This document shows, one piece after another, positions 1 through 8,270 of a stretch of DNA of 64,000 nucleotides (positions are counted from its first letter, which is position 1; each line of letters begins with the position of its first letter). Below the pieces are notes generated by a model, which worked only from the letters and a program-made list of their open reading frames with translations, was not told the DNA's origin and did no database searches. A program made the translations under genes and the position numbers. Source of the DNA: Xanthocytophaga flava (lineage in GTDB: Bacteria > Bacteroidota > Bacteroidia > Cytophagales > 172606-1); contig NZ_JASJOR010000023.1 of the NCBI RefSeq assembly GCF_030068545.1, positions 62,001 to 126,000 of the forward strand, read 5' to 3'.

Positions 1-2
1 TG

Positions 3-719
3 TTTACTGGATCGGCATTGGTATTCAGAATTTGTATTTACAATCTTATGCCATTATTGCAGGCAAGTGGTTTTTCTGATTTTTGGGCCTTTATTAGTAG
101 TTATAGTATTCCTTTGTTACTAATGATTGTAGCTACATTTGTAGGAATATCGAAAGAAGGTAACTTGGTTGAATGGCGAAATCGGTTGAGATTCAAAAAA
201 CTCTCATTTAAGGGTATTATAATTTGTATTGGCTTATTTATACTAAGCTTTCTGCTTACAGGTTTGCTTACTCCAACAGCACAATATCTCGCTTCCATAG
301 ATCTGTTAAGTCCACCTGATTTTTTACCTGAAATCTTAAATCCCAATAAGACCGTACCCGGTAAAGAGTTAGTATTTTTTATGGGTGTGAAGTTGCAAGG
401 GGCATATTGGATAATCATCGTATATTTTCTATTCCTTACATTTTTTAATATTCTTGGGGAGGAACTTTGGTTTCGGGGGTATATTTTGCCAAGACAGGAG
501 TTGCATTGGGGTAATACAACATGGGTTTATCATGGCATCTTATGGGGGTTATTTCATCTCCCTATCTATCCCTGGACAATAATCTATCTTTTACCTACTA
601 CATTACTGGTGAGCTTTGCTTCCCAGAAATATCAAAGTACCTGGGCTGGATTCATTATTCATTACCTGGGTAACGGGATTCTAGCTCTACTGCCTATTAT
701 CCTGGGAGTTATGAAATAA
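3..719 (+). CDS. CPBP-family intramembrane metalloprotease (5' end outside window)
   Basis: The reading frame is open back to the first base of the window, so the true start probably lies upstream; the first possible in-window start is a TTG at 18. The protein is strongly hydrophobic, with about six membrane segments. It carries the CPBP (CAAX protease and bacteriocin-processing) motifs in order: EELWFRG around nucleotide 460, FHLP around 555, and HYLGNG near the C-terminus. In this family these supply the catalytic glutamates and the histidine and asparagine residues within the membrane. Some members process prenylated proteins or bacteriocins; the substrate here cannot be inferred. It converges on the beta-barrel gene at 930 across a shared terminator hairpin. 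Confidence 0.85.
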   Translation, partial: FTGSALVFRICIYNLMPLLQASGFSDFWAFISSYSIPLLLMIVATFVGISKEGNLVEWRNRLRFKKLSFKGIIICIGLFILSFLLTGLLTPTAQYLASIDLLSPPDFLPEILNPNKTVPGKELVFFMGVKLQGAYWIIIVYFLFLTFFNILGEELWFRGYILPRQELHWGNTTWVYHGILWGLFHLPIYPWTIIYLLPTTLLVSFASQKYQSTWAGFIIHYLGNGILALLPIILGVMK

Positions 720-882
720 GCTAGTTGCTTTCTTTACCAGTGTATATGTGTATATCTCCAATGACAGAGCTATTGCTGACTTTATTGATTTTGACAAATT
801 TCCAAGAGACCTGAAGGTGTTATCAGATTCAGATAGGAAGTGGTTCAATAAAAGAAGCTGTGTTCCTCAGAATAATTAATTT
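715..882 (+). other. Short open stretch, possible coding remnant
   Basis: After the CPBP gene there is a 54-codon open frame with no ATG. Its translation (for example DKFPRDLKVLSDSDRKWF) looks protein-like rather than random. It ends with a TAA inside the loop of the terminator hairpin. It may be the eroded tail of an older gene or chance. I see no motif and assign no function. Confidence 0.2.
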
Positions 883-903
883 TAAAGCACACAGCTTCTT
901 TTA
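849..903. terminator. Bidirectional terminator hairpin
   Basis: A perfect 14-bp stem (849-862 with 890-903, TAAAAGAAGCTGTG and its complement) encloses a 27-base AT-rich loop. A/T runs at the stem base give T-rich ends on both strands. It lies between the convergent genes ending at 719 and 930 and probably serves both. Confidence 0.75.
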
Positions 904-929
904 TTACCTTGAATTAAAGGTATACGATT

Positions 930-2216
930 CTACAATCCAAATGCATAACCTACACTGAGAGAAAAGGCTCCCTGAGAAATCTGATTATCGTTGACAAATA
1001 AGAATCTGTATTTGGTGTTGAGGATATTGGATGTTCCCAGGTCAAATCGCATGTCAACCGTCATACGATTGCGTCTGGAAGCTTTAAAGTCGAAGCCCAG
1101 ACCCAGAATCACATTGCCATCGTAGCTCTGAAAGTAGTCTGTCTGATCAAGACTTTCACTGGCGTTACTTCTTTTAGAAGAAGCTGAAAGCAGGAATGCC
1201 GGTGCATAACCCAGGTTTATATATGGTTTGAACCGATCTTTACCCAGAATAAAAATGTTGACAAACACAGGTACTTCTACATAGTTAAGCTGGAAGTCTG
1301 TCTTTATACCAGACGATTGAGTAGTAACAGTTGCTCCTTTTGCTACATATAACATGTCCATGCCTAAGCCTATGTGGCTATACCGCTTTCCGTAATATCG
1401 CATATAAATACCGGCAACACCTCCCAGCCTTCCCCCCAACTCATAGTTGTTTCCCACATCTCCCACCCACACAGAAGACGCAACTCCTACCTTAACCCCT
1501 ATATTGAAAGGTCTTTGTTCAGTAGTATAGGCTGGTTTGATTTCTCCTTTCTCATATGAAAGATCCGGTTGTTTTTCATCTGCATACGGGTTGGTGTTGA
1601 TTACAACTACATCGTTTTCGGTAGAGGTAATCGGTTTGAATGGATCATAAAATGTAATACCAATGATACGAGTCTGCCAGCTATAACCGATTTTATCTGC
1701 CCGAATAACAGCCATGCGTTGTTTAGTAGTATAGGCAACAGACGATTTTTTGAATTTGCTGTCAAACTTGCTGTCAAAGACAACTTTCACATACAGATAA
1801 TCTTTCTTTTTGACATTGGAAACCTGCACATTGGTAAGGTGAATAGAAGGTTCAGATGTTTTTTCATAATATACATCCAATGTGTTCAGGTACTTATCGG
1901 CTTCCAGGTCTTTTGTATTGTCTTTATTAAAGCCAGGAGTAAGATCATCTTCAATCACGACCTTTCTATTAAAAAAGAGATGGTTATTGGATGATGCTGT
2001 ATAAGATCTTTCAATCACGCTCTGAATTTCAGTGGTACTGGCTGCATTGAAGGTGACAAAGTTCATTAGATTTTCCAGTTCGGTTATATTGCCCTTGGCT
2101 TTGGATTGAATCTCCTGAACATCTTTGTCTGTAAGTTTGGTTTGTGCATGTATCCAGGTAAGAGAAATAAGAATAAATGCAAAAGAAAGGTACGCAGAGC
2201 GAGAAAAAATAGTCAT
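930..2216 (-). CDS. Secreted protein with C-terminal PorT-like outer-membrane beta-barrel
   Basis: The 428-residue product starts at an ATG and has a typical signal peptide ending near WIHAQ. Residues of about 30-230 form a domain I do not recognise. From about residue 235 the protein shows alternating hydrophobic and aromatic strands (GVKVGVASS, GGRLGGVAGIY, FKPYINLGYAPAFLL) ending in SVGYAFGL. This matches the Bacteroidota outer-membrane beta-barrel family (PorT / OMP_b-brl_2 type). It is predicted to sit in the outer membrane with a periplasmic N-terminal domain. It is downstream of the biotin operon on the same strand, but an 88-base gap suggests separate transcription. Specific role unknown. 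Confidence 0.75.
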   Translation of the reverse strand: MTIFSRSAYLSFAFILISLTWIHAQTKLTDKDVQEIQSKAKGNITELENLMNFVTFNAASTTEIQSVIERSYTASSNNHLFFNRKVVIEDDLTPGFNKDNTKDLEADKYLNTLDVYYEKTSEPSIHLTNVQVSNVKKKDYLYVKVVFDSKFDSKFKKSSVAYTTKQRMAVIRADKIGYSWQTRIIGITFYDPFKPITSTENDVVVINTNPYADEKQPDLSYEKGEIKPAYTTEQRPFNIGVKVGVASSVWVGDVGNNYELGGRLGGVAGIYMRYYGKRYSHIGLGMDMLYVAKGATVTTQSSGIKTDFQLNYVEVPVFVNIFILGKDRFKPYINLGYAPAFLLSASSKRSNASESLDQTDYFQSYDGNVILGLGFDFKASRRNRMTVDMRFDLGTSNILNTKYRFLFVNDNQISQGAFSLSVGYAFGL

Positions 2217-2304
2217 AATATATAGTCATTTGATAGATTACATTCCTTAATCCGGATGACTTCAGTCTTTACCTGTTATCTGCACCTGGTGTTTCTGAGA
2301 TGAA

Positions 2305-3297
2305 CTAACGTTCTTTCGTCAGAAATCCATCTTCTACCTTCTTCTGAAGTATCCTGTTTTCAGAGCCAATGGTTACTGTTATCTTTTCTCCATACTGTAC
2401 TTGCTGCTTTCGGGATATCCACTGCATAGGGTCATTACCTGCAAATGGATCATATACATAGCGATTACCCTGAATAGCAACTTTCTGAAGTACTACAGTT
2501 TTTTCGGAGCCAGAAACCTTGGCGTCAATAATTTCATAGTGACCATCTGATAACTTTTTACTTAATTTATCCTGTAACGTTTCTGCTGGAAAGAAGAACA
2601 GGTTTTGTATACGTTTGTCCCTAAAATCGAAAGTTGTAAACATAATTCCTTTCCAATTATGCTCCATATCTTCTGCAATGTTTGCCAAAAATACTGTTCC
2701 ATCTGACTCTGGAATCAGCACAAACCGATTGCGTCTTGTTACATCTGCTCCTACCTCAAGTAAATCTGATGACTGAGTTTGAGGTTGGTAGCGCATTACA
2801 TAAATGGCATCATCCGATTCTGTATAGACTGCATAGACATCCCCTTTGTTGTCAATCCAATACCCATGACTAGTAGTTCCATTATCAACAGGCAGCAAAA
2901 AGCTCTGCTGAACCGAAAAACTGGCATTCAGTATTTTGAATGAGGTTTGTAATTGTGGCTGGCTATAGTCATAGCGATACACCAGATACAGCTTCTTGTC
3001 AGGTGAAGATACAACATTGTATTGATATTCAAAGGGATATAAACGAGGCTGACCAGATAGAACGGCATTCTGAAAGCTTTGACGTACCGTTGCTTTGTCT
3101 GGACCGGATTGCATAGGGGATATTTGTACCGAATCAATCGTTTTATGATTTACTTTCAGTGTTGTATAATGTTTTTGCACACTGAAATCTTCCCAGCGAA
3201 ATGGTTTTTGAGGAAGAGGAGCCTCTAATTCCTGCCCCTGAACAGATAGGATTGTGTATATAAATAATAAACCTGTATATAGCTGTTTCTGAATCAT
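2305..3297 (-). CDS. Unknown secreted protein translationally coupled to bioA
   Basis: The 330-residue product has an N-terminal signal peptide (cleavage near SVQGQ) and no transmembrane segment after it. The body is rich in short beta-type stretches and aromatic residues (YLVYRYDYS, HGYWIDNKGDVYAVY, IYVMRYQP), which could be a beta-propeller-like fold, but I recognise no family. Its ATG overlaps the bioA stop codon (ATGA, 3294-3297), the usual sign of translational coupling, so it should be made with the biotin enzymes. Being exported, it cannot act directly in cytoplasmic biotin synthesis. Confidence 0.7.
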   Translation of the reverse strand: MIQKQLYTGLLFIYTILSVQGQELEAPLPQKPFRWEDFSVQKHYTTLKVNHKTIDSVQISPMQSGPDKATVRQSFQNAVLSGQPRLYPFEYQYNVVSSPDKKLYLVYRYDYSQPQLQTSFKILNASFSVQQSFLLPVDNGTTSHGYWIDNKGDVYAVYTESDDAIYVMRYQPQTQSSDLLEVGADVTRRNRFVLIPESDGTVFLANIAEDMEHNWKGIMFTTFDFRDKRIQNLFFFPAETLQDKLSKKLSDGHYEIIDAKVSGSEKTVVLQKVAIQGNRYVYDPFAGNDPMQWISRKQQVQYGEKITVTIGSENRILQKKVEDGFLTKER

Positions 3298-4652
3298 TCG
3301 TTTTCCACCATTTTGTTTAACAAATTTTCAATCTCCTGATAAATTACCTGTAGTTCTTCATCTGTAATGATATAAGGTGTCATAAGGTAAATAACATTTC
3401 CCATTGGACGGAGTAAGATGTCGTGTTCCAGAAAATAGTCATATAGGCTGTTGCGTACTTCGTTAAAATAAGATGTTTTCGCATTTGTTCTGATTTCGAG
3501 CGCTAACACAATACCTGTTTGCCGGATGTCCAGCACCGCTGGATGTGATGCTATATGCCTGGCAAAAGAAGCATGACTTTGTTCAATGCGGATAATTGCT
3601 TCCTGACAACTAACAGACAGTAGTAAATCCAGACTGGCATTTGCTGCTACACAGGATAATGGGTTAGCTGTGAAGGAATGCCCGTGGAAGAATGTTTTCA
3701 GCAAATCTTTGGTATGATAGGGGCGTTGTACTTCATCGGTACAGGCCGTTACACCCAATGGCAGTGTTCCTCCTGTTAAACCTTTAGACAGACAAATGAT
3801 ATCAGGTTTAATTTCGCAATGGTCAGAGGCGAACAGCTTTCCAGTACGCCCAAATCCTGTCATCACTTCATCTGCAATACAGAGTATCTGATGTTGTTTC
3901 GCAATACCTAATAACTGATTCAGTATTTCTGGAGAGCACATACACATACCTGCAGAACCTTGTATCAGGGGTTCATAGATAAACGCTGCAATTTCTCCAC
4001 TTTCAGCTAATGTTTTAAACCGATGGATAACATCTTCCTGCACACGTGTATGTTCAATGAGATCTTTTGTATAGGTTTTTGGATTTTCCGGAAAAGGAAT
4101 AAACTCAACCTCAAACAGGAATGGATGAAACGGGGTAGTGAATGTATTCCGTTCCCCTACTGACATGGCTCCAAAGGTATCCCCATGATAGGCTCCTTCA
4201 AACGCAATGATGCGTCGTTTTTGTATGCCCTGATTGTGCCAGTACTGAAAGGCCATTTTCATGCCTACTTCTGTAGCTGTACTCCCATTATCTGAGTAAA
4301 ATATCTTTGAGATATTTTGTGGCAGGATTTCCAGTAAGCGTTCTGCTAGTGTAATAGCTGGCTCATGGGTAAAGCCTGCAAAGATCACATGTTCCAGCGT
4401 ACGTGCCTGTTGTGCTATTTTCTCTGCAATGTATTCATTGGAGTGTCCATGTAAATTTACCCACCAGGAGCCAATAGCATCCAGAATTTTCCGTCCGTCA
4501 GCACGATGTAAGTAACAGCCTTTGGCGCCTGTGAGAGGTACTATTTTATGGCTATCGGTAAGAGGAGTAAATGGGTGCCAGATGGCTTTCTGATCCCGTG
4601 TCTTCCAGTCGTTCTGATCTATTTCTGGCAGATTATCAATGCTCGTACTCAT
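3294..4652 (-). CDS. bioA: Adenosylmethionine-8-amino-7-oxononanoate aminotransferase
   Basis: This class III PLP aminotransferase transfers the amino group of S-adenosylmethionine to KAPA, giving DAPA in biotin synthesis. Visible marks are WHPFTPL near the N-terminus, GSWWVNLHGHSN, YHGDTFGAMSVG, IADEVMTGFGRTG (PLP-contacting Asp) and LSKGLTGGTLPLG with the Schiff-base lysine. I chose the ATG at 4652 (452 residues, normal for BioA); the frame extends to a TTG at 4685, which would add 11 residues not expected in the family. It is the third gene of bioF-bioD-bioA, with a 108-base gap after bioD, and overlaps the next gene by four bases. Confidence 0.95.
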   Translation of the reverse strand: MSTSIDNLPEIDQNDWKTRDQKAIWHPFTPLTDSHKIVPLTGAKGCYLHRADGRKILDAIGSWWVNLHGHSNEYIAEKIAQQARTLEHVIFAGFTHEPAITLAERLLEILPQNISKIFYSDNGSTATEVGMKMAFQYWHNQGIQKRRIIAFEGAYHGDTFGAMSVGERNTFTTPFHPFLFEVEFIPFPENPKTYTKDLIEHTRVQEDVIHRFKTLAESGEIAAFIYEPLIQGSAGMCMCSPEILNQLLGIAKQHQILCIADEVMTGFGRTGKLFASDHCEIKPDIICLSKGLTGGTLPLGVTACTDEVQRPYHTKDLLKTFFHGHSFTANPLSCVAANASLDLLLSVSCQEAIIRIEQSHASFARHIASHPAVLDIRQTGIVLALEIRTNAKTSYFNEVRNSLYDYFLEHDILLRPMGNVIYLMTPYIITDEELQVIYQEIENLLNKMVENE

Positions 4653-4760
4653 ACAATAATTATAACGTAATTCTTTCTGCCTCAATCAAGGCAGAGAGTA
4701 AGAAAATAAAAAAGGGTTATAGTTCCGAGAAGAAAATGTAAAAGTATATTCGACAACTAC

Positions 4761-5384
4761 TTACACAATAAAGGAGTTTTTCAATTGTTGTGCATAGCTG
4801 AGTACTACTTCTGGAGTGATCTGTTCTTCCGGATAGACATGCAACAATAACGGATATTGACTGTAGTTCAATATAAACTGTTCGGAATCTTCATTGGCAG
4901 GACCATTAAATATAATTCCTTTTACAGGGATATTACGGCGTTTTAGTTCGTTGATAGTGAGTAGTGTATGGTTTATGCTACCCAGATAGATGTTAGCTAC
5001 AAGAATAACTTCTGCCTCAAATTTTTGGGCAATGTCTATCACAAAATGTTGATGGTTGACAGGTACCAGCACTCCCCCAGCTCCTTCAATGATCAGTGTA
5101 TTATGCGTATTGGGTAGAGACAATGTGTGAATATCTATTTTGACTCCTTCCCTTTGGGCTGCGGCATGAGGTGACATAGGATGTTGTAAGAGATAGGCTT
5201 CACTATGAAACTGCGACACTGAATTACTTACCAGTGTCTGAACTTTTTCTGTATCACGGGGAAAGCCAGCCTGAATGGGTTTCCAGTAATCGGCTTGTAA
5301 TGCCTCTGTGACTATGGCACTGATCAGGGTTTTGCCAGAATCTGTACCAATAGCTGTAATAAAGTATAGTTTGGATGGATGCAT
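4761..5384 (-). CDS. bioD: Dethiobiotin synthase
   Basis: The 207-residue product is an ATP-dependent carboxylase that closes the ureido ring of DAPA to form dethiobiotin. The N-terminal P-loop reads AIGTDSGKT: the first glycine usual in this position is alanine and the residue before GKT is serine, a variant of the classical GTDTxVGKT. YWKPIQAG and IEGAGGVLVPV (substrate and magnesium region) are intact and length is normal. It starts 18 bases after the bioF stop, consistent with cotranscription. Confidence 0.93.
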   Translation of the reverse strand: MHPSKLYFITAIGTDSGKTLISAIVTEALQADYWKPIQAGFPRDTEKVQTLVSNSVSQFHSEAYLLQHPMSPHAAAQREGVKIDIHTLSLPNTHNTLIIEGAGGVLVPVNHQHFVIDIAQKFEAEVILVANIYLGSINHTLLTINELKRRNIPVKGIIFNGPANEDSEQFILNYSQYPLLLHVYPEEQITPEVVLSYAQQLKNSFIV

Positions 5385-5402
5385 AGTGGGTTGATTGTAT
5401 TC

Positions 5403-6578
5403 TTACTTCTCAACAGATACAGGGACATTCTGGAGAACAGCTGATAGTTCTTCTATTAATGCTTCTATTTCCTGTTCTGTATTATACAGGTGTAGGCAGA
5501 TACGTAATCGTTCTTCACCTTCTTTAACAGTAGGCGACAGAATAGGACGTACATCAAAACCAAGATGTTGTAGTTGAGTGGCAACCATTCGGGTACGTTG
5601 ATTCCCTCCAATTTTTACTGCTTGTATAGGACTCTGTGAATCAATAAAATGGGTTTTCAGAGAAGGGTGATCTGTGAGTGTTTTTCGGAAAAACTGAATT
5701 CTTTCATGCAAAGAAGTTTGCAGATCTGTATGATCTTGTTGAAAGCGGAATGACTCTTCAATAGACACCAGACTATGCAGGGGTAATGCAGTTGTATAAA
5801 TCAGTGGCCGGGCAAAGTTAATCAGGTATTGAATCAAGACTTCTGATCCGGCGATACAACCTCCATGTACACCTGGTCCTTTGCCGAAGGTATAGACCCT
5901 TGCAAATAGTCTTTTATGAAGATTCTCCATACAAGCAATACCATTCCCTCCCCTACCCCAAACGCCTGTAGTGTGAGCTTCGTCCCAGATTAGATTTGCC
6001 CCATATTTTTCACACAGTGTTACCAATTTCAGTAGAGGAGCAAAGTCTCCGTCCATAGAGTAAACTGATTCTGCTACCACAAAGATATCTCCTGTTGCCT
6101 TTTGCATTTTTCGTTCCAGATCATGAAGATCGTTGTGATGAAACGCAAACCGATTCGCAAAGCTCAGACGGGCACCTTCCTTTAGGCTGGCATGGATGTA
6201 TTCATCGTAAATGATTGTATCACCTTTCTGTGGAATTGCTGAAAGGATAGCCGTATTGGCTGCATAGCCAGAGTTGAATAGCAATGCACTTTCAGACAGA
6301 AACAGGCTGGCAAGCTTTTTTTCCAGAGAGAGATGGTGCTCAGAGTTTCCGGAAATCAATCGGGAGCCTGTGGCACCATTGTGAATACCTGAAACGTTTG
6401 TATAGGCTTCCTGAATACGTTGATGTAAGGCTGGATTACGGGCAAGACCCAGATAGTCGTTTGAACAAAAATCTATTTTGTTTTTATCTGCAACAGATAG
6501 CTTTCTCAAACTGCCACTGGCTTCCCGTTGGTTTAGCTTATCCTTTAGCTTTTGTTGTATACTCATAGGTTGCAGCAT
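5403..6578 (-). CDS. bioF: 8-amino-7-oxononanoate synthase
   Basis: This is a 391-residue PLP enzyme of the alpha-oxoamine synthase family, which condenses pimeloyl-ACP (or -CoA) with alanine to KAPA, the first committed step of biotin ring assembly. FCSNDYLGLA, GSRLISGNSEHH, LFNSGYAANTAIL, DEAHTTGVWG and TFGKGPGVHGG (PLP lysine) are all visible. A second ATG at 6566 would remove four residues; the choice is not settled. First gene of the bio operon, preceded by a putative promoter at 6655-6683 and a leader inverted repeat at 6607-6635. No bioC or bioH homologue for pimelate synthesis is seen in the window. Confidence 0.95.
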   Translation of the reverse strand: MLQPMSIQQKLKDKLNQREASGSLRKLSVADKNKIDFCSNDYLGLARNPALHQRIQEAYTNVSGIHNGATGSRLISGNSEHHLSLEKKLASLFLSESALLFNSGYAANTAILSAIPQKGDTIIYDEYIHASLKEGARLSFANRFAFHHNDLHDLERKMQKATGDIFVVAESVYSMDGDFAPLLKLVTLCEKYGANLIWDEAHTTGVWGRGGNGIACMENLHKRLFARVYTFGKGPGVHGGCIAGSEVLIQYLINFARPLIYTTALPLHSLVSIEESFRFQQDHTDLQTSLHERIQFFRKTLTDHPSLKTHFIDSQSPIQAVKIGGNQRTRMVATQLQHLGFDVRPILSPTVKEGEERLRICLHLYNTEQEIEALIEELSAVLQNVPVSVEK

Positions 6579-6606
6579 TCTAAATGGTCAATAAATATAT
6601 CTGAAA

Positions 6607-6635
6607 GAGAGAATGTTAAGTTTAATTGTTCTCTC
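6607..6635. promoter_or_regulatory. Inverted repeat in the bioF leader
   Basis: GAGAGAA (6607-6613) and TTCTCTC (6629-6635) form perfect 7-bp arms separated by 15 bases, between the putative bioF promoter and its start codon. The geometry, short arms with a 15-base spacer, resembles a dimeric repressor site. The arms do not match the known BirA half-site, so its identity as an operator is inference. Confidence 0.35.
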
Positions 6636-6654
6636 CGGAAATAAGTAATGGCTA

Positions 6655-6683
6655 CAAAAGTACGGAAAGACGAAAACAAAAAA
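6655..6683 (-). promoter_or_regulatory. Putative bioFDA promoter
   Basis: On the minus strand TACTTTTG (6662-6655) fits the Bacteroidota -7 element TAnnTTTG. A TTTTTTG tract (6683-6677) lies 14 bases upstream, closer than the 20 bases seen at other promoters of this window. The same arrangement occurs before bioB. The transcript would start near 6648, leaving a leader of about 70 bases. Confidence 0.55.
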
Positions 6684-6709
6684 GCCTTTCAAACGTAGAT
6701 ATCTCATTC

Positions 6710-6717
6710 TATTTTTG
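6710..6717 (+). promoter_or_regulatory. -7 promoter element of the beta-barrel gene at 6748
   Basis: TATTTTTG is an exact TAnnTTTG match 31 bases before the ATG at 6748. No good -33 TTG lies 20 bases upstream. It is divergent from and close to the bioF promoter. Confidence 0.5.
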
Positions 6718-6747
6718 CACGTTTTATTATCAACTTACACCTATTTT

Positions 6748-7398
6748 ATGCAGACAAAGCAGCGTTTTTTATTTTTCTGTACTTGTTTTATTCTATTGCT
6801 TTCTTTTTCAGGCGTGAAGGCTCAACAGCGTTGGAGTGTGGGTCCTCGGTTAGGTGCCACGATCTCAAAGATTACGGGCGATGCGCCAAACAATAGCTTT
6901 TTGCCTGGTTTCACAGGTGGCTTGTATGTTATGTACAGCGACATAAGCCACTTTGGAATCTCTGGGGATATCTTATTTGCACAAAAGGGGGCTAAATATG
7001 ACTACAATGGTAGTAAGTTTATCCAGCGGATCAACTACATTGATGTACCAATTGTGGCCCGGTATTTTATGAATCTGAAAGGAAAAGTTCGCCCGAATAT
7101 CTTTCTGGGTGGAAGCATTGCTTTTTTGCTTAATGCTAAGGCGAAAGATCGTACACTTAACGGCGTAACCCAACCTGATGTAGAGAATACAAGTTCATTT
7201 GCTAGTACAGACCTGGGATTTTTAGCAGGTGTAGGATTTAACTTCAAGGTTTCCAAAGCCCGCTGGGTGCAAACAGACTTCCGCTTTCAGCAAAGTCTGA
7301 CTCCTATTCAAGTTTCTTCAGCTCCGGATCGTCGCAATACAAGTATCAATATATTGCTGAGTTATGCCTTTGGAGTAGGCAAAAAATACAGAAACTAG
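6748..7398 (+). CDS. Outer-membrane beta-barrel protein (PorT-like)
   Basis: The product is 216 residues from the ATG at 6748; an in-frame TTG at 6715 overlaps the -7 promoter element and is rejected. It begins with a basic and hydrophobic signal peptide cleaved near GVKAQ, followed by a single barrel domain with alternating strands (WSVGPRLGATISK, GISGDILFAQKGAKY, YIDVPIVARYFM, PNIFLGGSIAFLL) and a terminal LLSYAFGVG. This is the common Bacteroidota outer-membrane beta-barrel family. It resembles the barrel of the gene at 930-2216, including the KGA...VPxxxxYF pattern, so the two may be distant paralogues. Ligand unknown. Confidence 0.8.
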   Translation: MQTKQRFLFFCTCFILLLSFSGVKAQQRWSVGPRLGATISKITGDAPNNSFLPGFTGGLYVMYSDISHFGISGDILFAQKGAKYDYNGSKFIQRINYIDVPIVARYFMNLKGKVRPNIFLGGSIAFLLNAKAKDRTLNGVTQPDVENTSSFASTDLGFLAGVGFNFKVSKARWVQTDFRFQQSLTPIQVSSAPDRRNTSINILLSYAFGVGKKYRN

Positions 7399-7407
7399 GG
7401 GTAAAGC

Positions 7408-7440
7408 TGTAACATGCCTTTGTAAATAAGGCATGTTACA
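7408..7440. terminator. Bidirectional terminator hairpin overlapping a stop codon
   Basis: A 13-bp perfect stem (7408-7420 with 7428-7440, TGTAACATGCCTT) with a 7-base loop lies between convergent genes. Its right arm includes the TAA stop of the minus-strand gene at 7436. Confidence 0.75.
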
Positions 7441-8083
7441 CTTTTCCGGAAAGATTTCTGGATGATAATGTATAGACTACATCTTTGTCTCTCTCAACTG
7501 GCAACACAATCTGATGGCTGGACAATTCCATCAACAGTCGGGTAGCTCTACGCTCTGAAATGTTGATTAGCTTTGCATACCGTTTGGCTGTAATGTATTC
7601 ATTAGAAAAAAGGTATTTCAATAGGTTCTTCACATTCCCAGATTGCATCAATGTTTTATCTGCACCATTCCCATAGCTTCCCAGGTTACGGGCTGTTAGT
7701 TTTCCTGTAGGAACACTCTTATCGTGCATGCGTACATATACTGTCTCTTCCCCATCTTTTTCTTTCAGTAGATGAGGCTTGTCTTCACTTTCGGGTATGG
7801 TTACGGCTAGTATTTCCTTCCCGTCTGTGCGAATAAGCTCATAGCGAATAAGAATAGGCGGATGACAATACATATCTGAAGCCTCTTCCAGCAAGCCGAT
7901 TATTTCTACTTCAGATTTTATTCCACATATTTTTTTATCATCTGTTACGCCTATCAGTAGTATTCCTCCCCCGGTATTGGCAAATGCAACTAACGTTTTG
8001 GCAATTTTGGCAGGATTTTCAATGGTGCTCTTAAATTCCAGTGTACTACTTTCGCCTTGCTCAATAAGTTCTATAATATTCAA
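7436..8083 (-). CDS. AlbA_2 (Schlafen-type) domain putative DNA-binding / ATP-binding regulator
   Basis: The 215-residue product begins ESSTLEFKSTI and continues with LVAFANTGGGILLIGVTDD, the hallmark of the AlbA_2 / divergent AAA_4 domain found in many bacterial transcriptional regulators and in Schlafen proteins. A basic stretch with HDKSVPT follows. The C-terminal third (YITAKRYAKLINISERRATRLLMEL) looks like a winged helix-turn-helix. It starts at TTG (8083); no in-frame ATG exists upstream before the divergent rtcB promoter. It is divergently arranged with rtcB, so it might control rtcB, but that rests only on position. Confidence 0.75.
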   Translation of the reverse strand: MNIIELIEQGESSTLEFKSTIENPAKIAKTLVAFANTGGGILLIGVTDDKKICGIKSEVEIIGLLEEASDMYCHPPILIRYELIRTDGKEILAVTIPESEDKPHLLKEKDGEETVYVRMHDKSVPTGKLTARNLGSYGNGADKTLMQSGNVKNLLKYLFSNEYITAKRYAKLINISERRATRLLMELSSHQIVLPVERDKDVVYTLSSRNLSGKV

Positions 8084-8118
8084 GTATCCGAATGTTTTAT
8101 AATTAAAAACGTTTCCCT

Positions 8119-8126
8119 TATCTTTG
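8119..8126 (+). promoter_or_regulatory. -7 promoter element of rtcB
   Basis: TATCTTTG matches TAnnTTTG. Transcription would start near 8132-8135, at the base of the first leader hairpin. No clear -33 TTG is seen 20 bases upstream (GTTTTA lies there). Confidence 0.5.
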
Positions 8127-8130
8127 CAGT

Positions 8131-8249
8131 GCCTTTCAGAAAGGCGGCTGCTTTACCATCGGTGCCAGGCACCAGATTCCTCTTATTCAAACTCCACATC
8201 AGGAGTTGTGAGTCTTTTCAGACTTGCACGAATTTTCTTTTATACAAGT
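8131..8249 (+). promoter_or_regulatory. Structured leader of rtcB (serial hairpins)
   Basis: Between the putative promoter and the rtcB ATG at 8271 lie four small perfect hairpins: GCCTTT/AAAGGC (8131-8145), GGTGC/GCACC (8161-8173), AACTCC/GGAGTT (8190-8207) and AGTCT/AGACT (8211-8224). A fifth possible pairing, ACTTG (8222-8226) with CAAGT (8245-8249), shares bases with the fourth stem, so the two are mutually exclusive. There is no terminator-like T run. It does not resemble a riboswitch class that I know. Confidence 0.4.
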
Positions 8250-8270
8250 TTACTAAGATTTTGATTTTTG

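Noticed and set aside
1569..1994. 141-codon plus-strand ORF opposite the beta-barrel gene
   Set aside because: Antisense shadow rich in Ile, Cys and Phe; the opposite strand has signal peptide and barrel features.
8127..8270. tRNA or tmRNA-like gene before rtcB
   Set aside because: Hairpins are serial, not cloverleaf; no acceptor stem, T-loop sequence or CCA end is found.
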